From contig NZ_JASLAW010000031.1 of NCBI RefSeq assembly GCF_030147005.1, positions 1 through 12,972 on the forward strand: 12,972 nucleotides of DNA, in the 5' to 3' direction. Below are positions 1 through 10,351 of this stretch, piece after piece. A model generated the notes under the pieces. The model saw only the letters and a program-made list of their open reading frames with translations. It ran no database searches and was not told where the DNA came from. The DNA is from Pseudomonas sp. Its GTDB lineage: Bacteria > Pseudomonadota > Gammaproteobacteria > Pseudomonadales > Pseudomonadaceae. Made by a program: the position numbers and the translations under genes. The first letter of the stretch is position 1. Each line of letters opens with the position of its first letter.

Positions 1-69
1 GTGACGGCTCGAAAGAGCACCATTGGTCCGTTCTTGGCTATAGCAAATTACGATAGTCGCTGTTCGGGT

Positions 70-400
70 TTAAACGTCATAGCAAAATGCGATAGGGATG
101 TTGCTTGGGAGTTATCAGTGCAAAACAAATCCGAAATGCCAAGTAACTTGGCCTTATCCAGCCAGTGCTCTGGACGAGCGGTATCGGAAATCAAAGTTCT
201 AAAATCCTGAAAATTGCGCGGCGTTGAAATCGGTGTTTCCCGCAGTGGATAAGGTAGGTGGGTTACACGTTTTCAACATCGCTGGCAACAAGCTACGACT
301 CATTGCGGTTGTGTGCTACCAAATGCAACGCCTTTATATCCGGCATGTTCTGGACCACCGGGAATACGACCAGGTAAATGGAAGGAGTAACCGAAAATGA
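70..400 (+). pseudogene. higB: Decayed HigB-family toxin (RelE/ParE-superfamily mRNA interferase) remnant
   Basis: The stretch from 203 to about 374 translates to a good C-terminal half of a HigB toxin: residues like NPENCAALKSVFPAVDKVGG, then HVFNIAGNKLRLIAVV and LYIRHVLDHREYD, which is the family core. HigB proteins of this type are ribosome-dependent mRNA interferases encoded just before their antitoxin. An in-frame TAA at 200-202 interrupts the reading frame. Upstream, a possible N-terminus (NVIAK near 73-87) lies in a different frame from the adjoining segment (YPASALDERYRKSKF, 155-199). Near 374 a lost G appears to change the expected ending GKWKE-stop (stop at 388-390) into an extended frame ending at 398-400. 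The C-terminal assignment is firm; the 5' boundary and the N-terminal alignment are inference. The product would not be functional. Confidence 0.65.
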
Positions 401-794
401 GTGTATTGATCGAGCAGGTAGTCGAACATTGGCGATTCATGTCGCCTCTGTTGCGTAAGCCGAAAACCGAGGCTGACTATGATGTGCTGGTAGAGGCGCT
501 CGACGAATTGCTGGATATCGTAGGGGGAGCACGAAGCTCACCCGTCGATGGGCGTGGTCGATATCATCGGTGATTGGGTCGAGGCCTATGACTTGGCGCA
601 TTGGCCAATACGTGAGGCAAGCGGTGTCGATGTATTGCGATCAATGATGCAGGAGCATGGCCTGACCCAGAGTGATTTGCCGGGTGTGGGTGCCGAATCG
701 GTGGTCTCGGAAATCGTGGGTGGAAACGCCAGCTGAACGACAGATTCGTTGGCTGGCGGATTTTTTCAACGTGCCGGTGAGCATGTTCATCTAG
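397..794 (+). pseudogene. higA: Decayed HigA-family antitoxin (HTH transcriptional regulator), frameshifted
   Basis: An ATG at 397 has a good ribosome binding site (GGAG at 384-387) and begins MSVLIEQVVEHWRFM, the normal start of the COG5499-type HigA antitoxin. The reading frame breaks in a run of five G at 523-527, where one extra base diverts it to a stop at 548. The correct protein continues in another frame (EHEAHPSMGVVDIIGDWVEA and on through MMQEHGLTQSDLPGVG, the helix-turn-helix region) to a premature TGA at 734-736. Removing single-base losses near 724-726 and near 736-738 restores the family ending RQIRWLADFFNVPVSMFI with a stop at 792-794. Three separate lesions over 270 bp make this a pseudogene. 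HigA normally neutralises HigB and represses the operon. Its neighbour just upstream is the matching higB remnant. Confidence 0.75.
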
Positions 795-815
795 TCGTGA
801 ATACCGCGAGCCTTT

Positions 816-2279
816 TTACGACGAACAACTAATCTCCAAATGCTTGCCCCAATCCGGCGGCCGCTGCGCGTATTGCTCCATCCCGGCTTGTTCCTCAAAC
901 GGCTTGTTCAGTACCTGATGCAGTCGCCGTACTTCGCTGTAGTCCCCCGCTTCGGCGGCGGCGATGGCGTTTTGCGCGAGGTAATTGCGCAGAATGTACA
1001 GCGGGTTCACGGCGTGCATCCGCTCACGGCGCTGTTCTTCGCTGTAGTCACCATCCCGGGCGACACGGGCGGTGTACCGCTCGGCCCAGGCATCAAACCC
1101 GGCCATGTCGACAAAGTCATCACGCAACCGGGTCACGGCCACCGTAGCCGGTTCATCGCCCAGCCGTCGGAAGAACAGCGTGTAGTCCACGCCGCTGTTC
1201 TGCATCAGCTTGAGCAGTTGCTCGACCAGCTTCTGGTCATCCTCTTCGGCGGTAGTCAGCCCCAATCGGCGGCGCATCAGGTCCAGGTAGTGCGCCTGGT
1301 ACAGCGGCAGGTACAGGCCCAGGGCTTCTTTCAGTGCGTCAACGCTGATAAATGGCGTGAGCGCCTGCGCCAGGGCGCTGAGGTTCCATTGCCCAATCGG
1401 CACTTGATTGCTGAAGGAATAACGCCCTTCGTGGTCGGAATGGTTGCAGATGAAGTGCGCGTCGAAATCATCCAGAAACGCAAATGGCCCAAAGTCGAAG
1501 GTGATGCCCAGGATCGACATGTTGTCGGTGTTCATCACGCCGTGGCAGAAGCCATACGCCTGCCACTTGGCGATCATTTCGGCGTTGCGCTCGACGATTT
1601 CGCGGAACATCGCAAGATAGGGTTCAGGCTGTTCGCGGCATTGCGGGTAGTGCACATTCAATACGTGTTCAGCCAGTTCGGCCTGCTGCTCGGGCTTTTT
1701 GGTGTAGTAGAAATACTCGAAATGCCCGAAGCGGATATGGCTGGGCGCCAGGCGCAACACCATCGCGCCGCGTTCCTGCTTCTCACGCCACACCGGCGTA
1801 CTGGAGCCGATCACGCACAAGGCGCGGCTGGTGGGGATGCCCAATGCATGAAGCGCTTCGGACGCGAGGAACTCACGGATCGAGGAGCGCAATACTGCGC
1901 GCCCATCGCCCATGCGTGAGTAGGGCGTCATGCCGGCGCCCTTGAGGTGCAGGTCCCAATGTTCGCCGGCGTCGTTGTAGACCTCGCCCAGCAGCAACCC
2001 ACGGCCATCACCCAGTTGCGGTGAGTAGCCGCCGAACTGGTGCCCGGAATAGACCATCGCCCGCGGCTGCGCTTCGGCCCACAGCTTGTGGCCACCGAAC
2101 AGCTCGGCGAACAGGGGTGTTTCGGCCACGGTAGGGTCGAGGTCGAGCAGGGCCATGGCGGCGTCGCTCGCCACCACCAGGCGCGGCTCATCGAGGGGCT
2201 CGGGCAAAACGTGGGTTGAGAACGCATCGCCCAGGCGTGCGAAGCGGTTGTCGAAGGTCAGTTCGTCGAGGGCTTTCAC
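816..2279 (-). CDS. selO: Protein adenylyltransferase SelO (YdiU/UPF0061 family)
   Basis: A 487-residue SelO pseudokinase. The family transfers AMP from ATP to Ser, Thr or Tyr of target proteins and has been linked to redox stress. Residues visible at the positions established for P. syringae SelO include K113 (in LHLKGAG), E136, R176, D252 (HGVMNTDN) and D262 of the DFG motif (TFDFGP). The C-terminus reads ISCSS, with cysteine as the third residue from the end, the place that holds selenocysteine in many animal homologues; a cysteine there allows a redox switch. The start is GTG at 2279, chosen because GGAG (2287-2290 on the plus strand as CTCC) lies 7 bases upstream and MKALDELTFDNRFARLGD is the usual N-terminus. 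An ATG at 2286 is out of frame. It follows mscK by 48 bp and is probably transcribed with it. No key residue is missing. Confidence 0.96.
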   Translation of the reverse strand: MKALDELTFDNRFARLGDAFSTHVLPEPLDEPRLVVASDAAMALLDLDPTVAETPLFAELFGGHKLWAEAQPRAMVYSGHQFGGYSPQLGDGRGLLLGEVYNDAGEHWDLHLKGAGMTPYSRMGDGRAVLRSSIREFLASEALHALGIPTSRALCVIGSSTPVWREKQERGAMVLRLAPSHIRFGHFEYFYYTKKPEQQAELAEHVLNVHYPQCREQPEPYLAMFREIVERNAEMIAKWQAYGFCHGVMNTDNMSILGITFDFGPFAFLDDFDAHFICNHSDHEGRYSFSNQVPIGQWNLSALAQALTPFISVDALKEALGLYLPLYQAHYLDLMRRRLGLTTAEEDDQKLVEQLLKLMQNSGVDYTLFFRRLGDEPATVAVTRLRDDFVDMAGFDAWAERYTARVARDGDYSEEQRRERMHAVNPLYILRNYLAQNAIAAAEAGDYSEVRRLHQVLNKPFEEQAGMEQYAQRPPDWGKHLEISCSS

Positions 2280-2299
2280 CGCGCATCTCCAGCAGGACG

Positions 2300-2318
2300 C
2301 CCCAGCTTTTTGCTGGGG
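2300..2318 (-). other. Hairpin in the mscK-selO gap, just upstream of the selO ribosome binding site
   Basis: CCCCAGC and GCTGGGG form a perfect 7-bp stem around a 5-base loop (AAAAA on the minus strand). It lies 9 bases beyond the mscK stop and ends 9 bases before the selO GGAG. No U-run follows on either strand, so a rho-independent terminator is unlikely. It could protect the mscK 3' end or tune selO translation; the role is inference. Confidence 0.5.
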
Positions 2319-2327
2319 GTAAGTTCG

Positions 2328-5705
<3,378 letters not shown>

Positions 5706-5732
5706 AGAGACCGGTCGAGCAAGGTGAAGAAT

Positions 5733-5750
5733 CGGGGCGTTATCGCCCCG
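5733..5750 (-). terminator. Possible weak terminator or attenuator between cvrA and mscK
   Basis: CGGGGCG-ATAA-CGCCCCG on the minus strand is a perfect 7-bp GC-rich stem with a 4-base loop, starting 4 bases after the cvrA stop codon. It is followed by ATTCTTC, a poor U-tract. It may cause partial termination or protect the cvrA 3' end; mscK could still be read through. Confidence 0.45.
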
Positions 5751-5754
5751 CAGT

Positions 5755-7497
5755 TTAGAGGAAGAGCCCGGGGCCCGGGCGACTTCCTTCGGGGAATCTG
5801 ACGCCGACTTTGCCAATCTTGTTCCCGTTCATGACCGCGACGGTCCAGATGGTGTTGTTCCATTCCACCTGGTCGCCCACCACCGGCGCGCCGCCGACCT
5901 TTTGGGTGATGAAGCGGCTCAGCGGCATGTCCGGGTCGATACCCTCCAGCTTGAGCCCGTACAGCGCCGAAACCGCGCCCAGCTGGGCGTCTCCTTCGAG
6001 GACGAAGTCGCCGAAAAAGCGCAGGTCGAGGCCACGTTGCGGCGCCTGGCTGAACAGCTTGCCCAGGGCCGGCAGGTTGTGTTCATGGCCGATGACGCAG
6101 AGCAAATCGCCGACTTCCAGCACCGTACTACCCGACGGATGGAGCAGTTGCTGGCCACGAAACAGCGCCGCGATCCGCGTGCCCTCAGGCATTTTCAACT
6201 CACGCAGGGCGGCGCCGATGCACCATTTCTCCGCGCCGAGGCGGTAGACGAACAGCTCCCACTCGCTGGTGACATGCACTTCCAGGGCGGCGCGGGAAAT
6301 CGGCGCCGGGTCCGGCGGTACTGTGACTTTCAGCAACTTGGCCACCCACGGCAGGCTGGTGCCCTGCACCAGCAGCGAAACCAGCACGATAAAGAACGCC
6401 AGGTTGAAGTACAGCTGGGCATGGGGCAGGCCGGCCATCAGCGGGAACACCGCGAGGATGATCGGCACCGCACCGCGCAGGCCGACCCAGGCGATAAAGG
6501 CTTTTTCGCGCCCGTGGAACGCCTTGAACGGCAGCAAGCCGACCATTACCGACAGCGGCCGCGCAAACAGGATCATCCACAGCGCCAGGCCCAGGGCGGG
6601 CAGGGCAATCGGCAGCAAGTCATGGGGCGTGACCAGCAGGCCCAGCACCAGGAACATGCCGATCTGCGCCAGCCAGGCCATGCCGTCGAGCATATGCAGG
6701 ATGCCATGCCGGCTGCGCACCGGGCGGTTGCCGATCACCAGGCCGCACAGGTACACGGCGAGAAAGCCGCTGCCGTGCAAGGCGTTGGTCAGGGCGAAGA
6801 CGAACAGGCCGCCGGCGATCACCAGGATCGGGTACAGCCCGTTGGCCAGGTTGATGCGGTTGACCATCTGCAACATCAGCCAGCCGCCGCCCAGGCCAAC
6901 CAGGCCGCCAATGCCGAATTCGCGGATCAGGTGGGTCAGCAGGCTCCAGTGCAGGCCGGTCTGGCCGCTGGCGAGCATGTCGATCAGGGTCACGGTCAGG
7001 AACACCGCCATTGGGTCGTTACTGCCGGATTCGATTTCCAGGCTGGCGCTGACCCGTTCGTTCAGGCCCTTGCCGCCCAGCAGCGAGAACACCGCCGCGG
7101 CATCCGTGGAGCCGACAATGGCGCCTATCAGCAGGCCCTGGACGATATTGAGGTCGAACAGCCAGGCCGCGGCCATGCCGGTGAGGCCGGTGGTAATCAA
7201 CACCCCCACCGTGGCCAGGGACAACGCGGGCCAGAGTGCCACCCGGAAACTCGCCACCCGCGTGCGCAAACCGCCGTCGAGCAGGATAACGGCCAGCGCC
7301 AGGTTGCCCACCAGATAGGCGGTCGGGTAATTATCGAAGATGATGCCGCCGCCATCGACACCGGCGAGCATGCCCACGGCCAGGATGATCACCAGGATCG
7401 GAATGCCCAGGCGCGACGAAAGAGAACTCACCAGAATGCTCGCACTCACCAGCAACGCGCCGATCAAGAACAGGCTGTTGATGGTTGTCGCATTCAA
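5755..7497 (-). CDS. cvrA: K+/H+ antiporter, CvrA/NhaP2 family (CPA1)
   Basis: A 580-residue cation/proton antiporter of the inner membrane. Residues about 5-390 form the hydrophobic Na+/H+ exchanger domain, including GSTDAAAVF (D132) and ESGSNDP (N160, D161, the ion-binding ND pair of CPA1 antiporters) and the conserved VGLRGAVPI (R341). A cytoplasmic TrkA-C domain (about 404-472) and a CorC/HlyC-type C-terminal domain (about 492-572) follow, which is the NhaP2 layout. Vibrio NhaP2 exports K+ in exchange for protons and prevents K+ overload; K+ as substrate here is taken from the family. The start is TTG at 7497: GGAG lies 8 bases upstream and the product begins (M)NATTINSLFLIGALL and has the usual length. 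An upstream ATG at 7656 would add 53 unlikely residues and would start upstream of the predicted promoter. It is the first gene of the cvrA-mscK-selO cluster. Confidence 0.94.
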   Translation of the reverse strand: MNATTINSLFLIGALLVSASILVSSLSSRLGIPILVIILAVGMLAGVDGGGIIFDNYPTAYLVGNLALAVILLDGGLRTRVASFRVALWPALSLATVGVLITTGLTGMAAAWLFDLNIVQGLLIGAIVGSTDAAAVFSLLGGKGLNERVSASLEIESGSNDPMAVFLTVTLIDMLASGQTGLHWSLLTHLIREFGIGGLVGLGGGWLMLQMVNRINLANGLYPILVIAGGLFVFALTNALHGSGFLAVYLCGLVIGNRPVRSRHGILHMLDGMAWLAQIGMFLVLGLLVTPHDLLPIALPALGLALWMILFARPLSVMVGLLPFKAFHGREKAFIAWVGLRGAVPIILAVFPLMAGLPHAQLYFNLAFFIVLVSLLVQGTSLPWVAKLLKVTVPPDPAPISRAALEVHVTSEWELFVYRLGAEKWCIGAALRELKMPEGTRIAALFRGQQLLHPSGSTVLEVGDLLCVIGHEHNLPALGKLFSQAPQRGLDLRFFGDFVLEGDAQLGAVSALYGLKLEGIDPDMPLSRFITQKVGGAPVVGDQVEWNNTIWTVAVMNGNKIGKVGVRFPEGSRPGPGLFL

Positions 7498-7559
7498 AGG
7501 CAGTACTCCGGAGCAGGGAAGACAGGGCGCAAACTGACCATGCAGTCTACGTGCCAGGG

Positions 7560-7590
7560 ATTCTAACCTGTTGAATTGCTGTGCTGTCAA
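7560..7590 (-). promoter_or_regulatory. Probable sigma-70 promoter for cvrA-mscK-selO
   Basis: On the minus strand a perfect TTGACA (plus-strand 7585-7590) is followed 19 bases later by TAGAAT (plus-strand 7560-7565), five of six matches to TATAAT; TTAGAA at 18 bases is an alternative. Transcription would begin near 7553, giving a leader of about 55 bases before the cvrA TTG start. The spacing is slightly long. Confidence 0.6.
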
Positions 7591-7638
7591 AAAGCTTTTG
7601 TGGGGGGAATCCCATCGTGAAGGTTTCCGCCCAGCTCC

Positions 7639-7849
7639 AAATGTGGGAGGGGGCAAGCCTCAATGCCAGTCAGTTAAGCGCTAGAGCAGGCAACCGTCGG
7701 CCTGTGGCGAGGGAGCTTGCTCCCGCTGGGCCGCGACGCCACCCAATAAAATGGCACTGCGGCGCAGTCCAGCGGGAGCAAGCCCCCTCGCCACGGTAAA
7801 GCGCTCCTCCTTAACTGACTGGCATTAGGGCAAGCCTCGTCCCACATTT
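7639..7849. repeat. Nested composite REP element, copy 1 (complete)
   Basis: Outer arms 7639-7678 and 7810-7849 are inverted repeats matching at 34 of 40 positions; each carries AATGCCAGTCAGTTAAG perfectly, next to a short REP-like half (GGGCAAGCCT). Inside lies a complete REPIN. The block fills most of the 369-bp gap between the chemotaxis gene stop and the cvrA start and ends 17 bp from that stop. A second, inverted copy begins at 12840, with about 10 differences in 133 comparable bases and one exact run of 52 bases (7785-7836 against 12853-12904). It encodes no protein. Confidence 0.85.
7704..7794. repeat. REPIN: inverted pair of REP sequences within composite copy 1
   Basis: REP sequences at 7704-7729 and 7769-7794 are inverted copies agreeing at 25 of 26 bases (GTGGCGAGGG and GCTTGCTCCCGCTGG halves). 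Each is itself an imperfect palindrome. The 39-base spacer holds a smaller palindrome, ACTGCGGCGCAGT (7756-7768). This is the form of Pseudomonas REPINs, which are mobilised in trans by a RAYT transposase; no RAYT gene is in this window. Confidence 0.88.
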
Positions 7850-7866
7850 CAAATCGGTGCAGTCAG

Positions 7867-9492
7867 TCAGAGACGGAAGCGGCCCACCATTCCGTTCAAA
7901 TCCACGGCCAGGCGCGACAGCTCGCTGCTGGCTGCGCTGGTCTGGCTGGCGCCTGTCGCCGATTGCACCGACAGGTCACGGATATTCACCAGATTACGGT
8001 CGACTTCCCGGGCAACTTGCGCCTGTTCTTCCGCCGCGCTGGCGATCACCAGGTTGCGCTCGTTGATCTCGACAATCGCGGTATTGATGGTATCCAGCGA
8101 CATCCCAGCGCCCTTGGCGATGTTCAGCGTCGATTCGGCGCGCTCGGTGCTGTTGCGCATCGAATCCACCGCATGCTCGGTGCCGGTCTGGATGCTGCCG
8201 ATCATGCGCTCGATCTCGCTGGTGGACTGTTGGGTGCGATGGGCCAGCGCCCGCACTTCATCCGCCACCACGGCAAAACCACGCCCGGCCTCACCGGCGC
8301 GCGCCGCTTCGATCGCCGCGTTGAGGGCCAGCAGGTTGGTCTGGTCGGCCAGGCCGCGGATCACGTCCAGCACTTTGCCGATATCGCGGGACTCATTGGC
8401 CAGCTCGCCGATCAAGGTCGCGGTGGCTTGCACATCGCCGCTCATGCGTTCGATGGCGCTGACGGTTTCCTGCACCAGGTCGCGCCCATCACCGGCAGAG
8501 GTGGTGGCGTTGCGCGAAGCTTCGGAGGTGCTCACGGCATTGCGCGCGACTTCCTCGACCGCGCTGGTCATCTCGTTGACGGCGGTGGCGGCTTGTTCGA
8601 TTTCGTTGTTCTGCTGGGTCAGGCCGCGCGCGCTTTCGTCGGTGACGGCGTTGAGTTCTTCGGCGGCCGACGCCAGTTGCGTGGCCGAGCCGGCGATGCG
8701 TTGCAGGGTGTCGCGCAGTTTGTCCTGCATCTTGGCCATGGCGGCAAGCAGGCGGCCGGCTTCATCGTTACCGTCGACTTTGATCGGGCGCGTGAGGTTG
8801 CCTTCGGCCACTTCTTCCGCCGCTTCAAGGGCCTGGGAAATCGGCACGGTGATGCTGCGGGTCAGCAGCCAGGCGAACAGCAAGGTCAGCGCGGTGGCGA
8901 TCACCAGCAGGCCCACTACCATGTTGAATGCCAGGTCGTACTGGTCTTCGGCTTGCTGGTTGGTGGCCAGGGCCATGGTGTTGTTGATGTCCAGCAGGCG
9001 GCTGAGTACCGCATTGACCTGCTCGGAGTTGCTCAGCAGCTCGGTGTTGAGCAGGGCGCGCAATTCGTCGACCTGGTTGGCCCGTGACAGGCTCTTCATG
9101 CGCTCTTCGATCTGATGGTACTGAGCAAGCAACCGCACGTATTCATTGTAGGTGGCGCGCTCTTCGTCGCCCTCGATCAGCTTTTCATACACGCCCTGGG
9201 CGGTGCGGATCTGCTGGTTGCGTACGTCGAAGGCTTCCAGGGTTTTTTGCTGCACCTCCGGCTCGCGGTTGGTGAGCAAGCGGTACGACAACACGCGCAG
9301 GCGCAAGGTCAGCTGGGTGAATTCGTCGAGGGCGCGAATGCTCGGCACGCTGGACAAGGTGATGTCTTCGGTGGCTCCACGGATCTTGCTCATCTGGTTC
9401 AGCGCGAACACGCCGAGAAACAACATCAAGGCGCCGATAAACGCGAAGCCGAGGAAGGCCCTCGGGGCGATATTCATATTACGAAGAGACAT
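7867..9492 (-). CDS. Methyl-accepting chemotaxis protein with four-helix-bundle-type sensor
   Basis: A 541-residue transmembrane chemoreceptor. TM1 spans about residues 11-32, a helical periplasmic sensor about 33-188 (4HB_MCP type), TM2 about 189-211, a HAMP domain about 208-262 (TRSITVPISQALEAAEEVA), and the cytoplasmic signalling domain runs to the end. The highly conserved hairpin tip, where CheA and CheW bind, is visible at about 377-401 (GLADQTNLLALNAAIEAARA). It should send ligand signals to the flagellar motor. There is no C-terminal CheR-binding pentapeptide (it ends GRFRL), so adaptation enzymes would have to act without that tether. The ligand cannot be told from sequence. The ATG at 9492 has AGGA 8 bases upstream. 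A sigma-28 promoter precedes it, so expression should follow the flagellar regulon. It stands alone, not beside che genes. Confidence 0.95.
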   Translation of the reverse strand: MSLRNMNIAPRAFLGFAFIGALMLFLGVFALNQMSKIRGATEDITLSSVPSIRALDEFTQLTLRLRVLSYRLLTNREPEVQQKTLEAFDVRNQQIRTAQGVYEKLIEGDEERATYNEYVRLLAQYHQIEERMKSLSRANQVDELRALLNTELLSNSEQVNAVLSRLLDINNTMALATNQQAEDQYDLAFNMVVGLLVIATALTLLFAWLLTRSITVPISQALEAAEEVAEGNLTRPIKVDGNDEAGRLLAAMAKMQDKLRDTLQRIAGSATQLASAAEELNAVTDESARGLTQQNNEIEQAATAVNEMTSAVEEVARNAVSTSEASRNATTSAGDGRDLVQETVSAIERMSGDVQATATLIGELANESRDIGKVLDVIRGLADQTNLLALNAAIEAARAGEAGRGFAVVADEVRALAHRTQQSTSEIERMIGSIQTGTEHAVDSMRNSTERAESTLNIAKGAGMSLDTINTAIVEINERNLVIASAAEEQAQVAREVDRNLVNIRDLSVQSATGASQTSAASSELSRLAVDLNGMVGRFRL

Positions 9493-9768
9493 GCTGGAAT
9501 CCTGGGGGGAGCGCGATCCATGCGGCCATGAGACGGGGTGTGCATCGCTTATCGGCCATGCGACTAAAGTCTTAAGGGGTGCGCGCTTTTGTCGCGCCTG
9601 GCCATGGGTTGGATGGATTCAGGAACCAGATCGGGTAATTGCAGTCACTAAGGCACGAAAGCGCGGCCCGGCCCTTAAGAATCGGGCTGCGCGCCGGGGG
9701 ATAACCCTGGCATCCGAGGTGAATTTTCTTTATCGTCACCGCCCTTTTAAAAAGCCCGAGAAATCAAA
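9493..9768. other. Divergent intergenic region between the chemoreceptor and the zapB-zapA-like pair
   Basis: This 276-bp gap carries the FliA promoter facing left and must carry the start of the rightward pair, for which I see no strong -35/-10. A 10-bp stem with one G-T pair (9661-9670 with 9683-9692, loop 12) lies about 75 bp upstream of the rightward genes. No small open reading frame with a convincing start is visible in it. Confidence 0.5.
9549..9575 (-). promoter_or_regulatory. Sigma-28 (FliA) promoter for the chemotaxis receptor gene
   Basis: On the minus strand TTAAGACT (plus-strand 9568-9575), an 11-base spacer and GCCGATAA (plus-strand 9549-9556) match the FliA consensus TAAAGTTT-N11-GCCGATAA: the -10 element is perfect and the spacing exact. 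Transcription should begin near 9541, about 50 bases before the receptor start codon. Confidence 0.8.
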
Positions 9769-9999
9769 ATGTTAGAAGCATCCCTCAGCCAATTGGAACA
9801 ACTGGTCAGCGACCTGGTACAGCAAAATCAAGACCTGCTGGGCAGCAACGAATCCCTCAAGGCGGAACTGGCCCGCGCAAGGGACGAAAACGACAGCCTG
9901 CAACTGAACCTGATGGAACAGGAAGAAAAGCATGGCGCTACCGCTGCGCGCATCCAGGCGCTGGTTGAGCGTGTGAGCGCAGGGCCTGTCAGCGCATGA
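9769..9999 (+). CDS. Small coiled-coil protein, ZapB-like (resembles TIGR02449 family)
   Basis: A 76-residue, leucine- and glutamate-rich protein predicted to be almost wholly a coiled coil, with hydrophobic heptad positions from about residue 3 to 70 (LSQLEQLVSDLVQQNQDLL, then LKAELARARDENDSLQLNL). It has no signal peptide or membrane segment and no cysteine. It resembles the short ZapB-like proteins encoded beside zapA in many gammaproteobacteria. Its stop overlaps the start of the following zapA-like gene (ATGA at 9996-9999), so the two are translationally coupled and probably act together, perhaps at the division ring. The ribosome binding site is weak (GAGA at 9759-9762). The family link rests on size, composition and neighbour, so function is inferred. 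Confidence 0.8.
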   Translation: MLEASLSQLEQLVSDLVQQNQDLLGSNESLKAELARARDENDSLQLNLMEQEEKHGATAARIQALVERVSAGPVSA

Positions 10000-10292
10000 A
10001 TGAAGGGATAAGGGTCGTTTCGATTCTCGGAGAGGATTACTCGATCAAAGCGCCGGCCGGGGAAGATCAAACCCTGATGCACGCCGTGACCATGCTCAAG
10101 GCCTCCCTGGCCACGACCAAGAAAAAGTACCCGACCCTCATTGGTGACAAATTATTGGTATTGGCCGCGCTGAACCTGTGCGCCGAGCAGATCGAAATGC
10201 AGCAGGCTCACCAACATGAACTTGACCGTTACCAAGAGCAAGTCAGCGCCACGGTCGAGGTGATTTCCAAGGCGATCGGCCAGGGGGATTAA
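9996..10292 (+). CDS. ZapA-family cell division protein
   Basis: A 98-residue protein with the ZapA pattern: an N-terminal beta strand and turn (VVSILGEDYSIKAPAGE, like the V-x-ILG-x-EY-x-I-x-C-P of ZapA), a middle helix, then the hallmark DKLLVLAALNL segment (residues about 51-61) and a long C-terminal coiled coil from about 62 to 95. ZapA binds and cross-links FtsZ filaments at the division site and works with ZapB. The canonical Pseudomonas zapA lies beside the 6S RNA gene and a 5-formyltetrahydrofolate cyclo-ligase gene; neither is here, and the sequence is divergent (KKKYPTLIGD in place of the usual loop). It is therefore likely to be a paralogue. Start ATG overlaps the stop of the coiled-coil gene before it. 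No zapA symbol is given because of the probable paralogy. Confidence 0.85.
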   Translation: MNEGIRVVSILGEDYSIKAPAGEDQTLMHAVTMLKASLATTKKKYPTLIGDKLLVLAALNLCAEQIEMQQAHQHELDRYQEQVSATVEVISKAIGQGD

Positions 10293-10351
10293 CGGAGCCA
10301 GCCAGGCGGGTGTGCAGGGTGAGGGCAGGCCGGTCACGGTGGCTAAGGGTT

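Noticed and set aside
2300..2318. Rho-independent terminator after mscK
   Set aside because: The stem is good, but there is no U-tract after it on either strand, so it is listed as a hairpin only.
5706..5816. An upstream start for mscK at 5816
   Set aside because: It would overlap the end of cvrA by 62 bases and place 37 residues before a clear signal peptide.
5902..7566. A 554-codon open frame on the plus strand opposite cvrA
   Set aside because: It is a His/Gln/Arg-rich shadow of the antiporter gene, without recognisable motifs or a separate start signal.
7679..7809. A CRISPR array in the repetitive gap
   Set aside because: The repeats are inverted palindromic REP sequences, not evenly spaced direct repeats with unique spacers.
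10293..10351. A 6S RNA gene or intrinsic terminator after the zapA-like gene
   Set aside because: The gap is only 59 bp, far too short for 6S RNA, and no stem followed by a T-run could be drawn.
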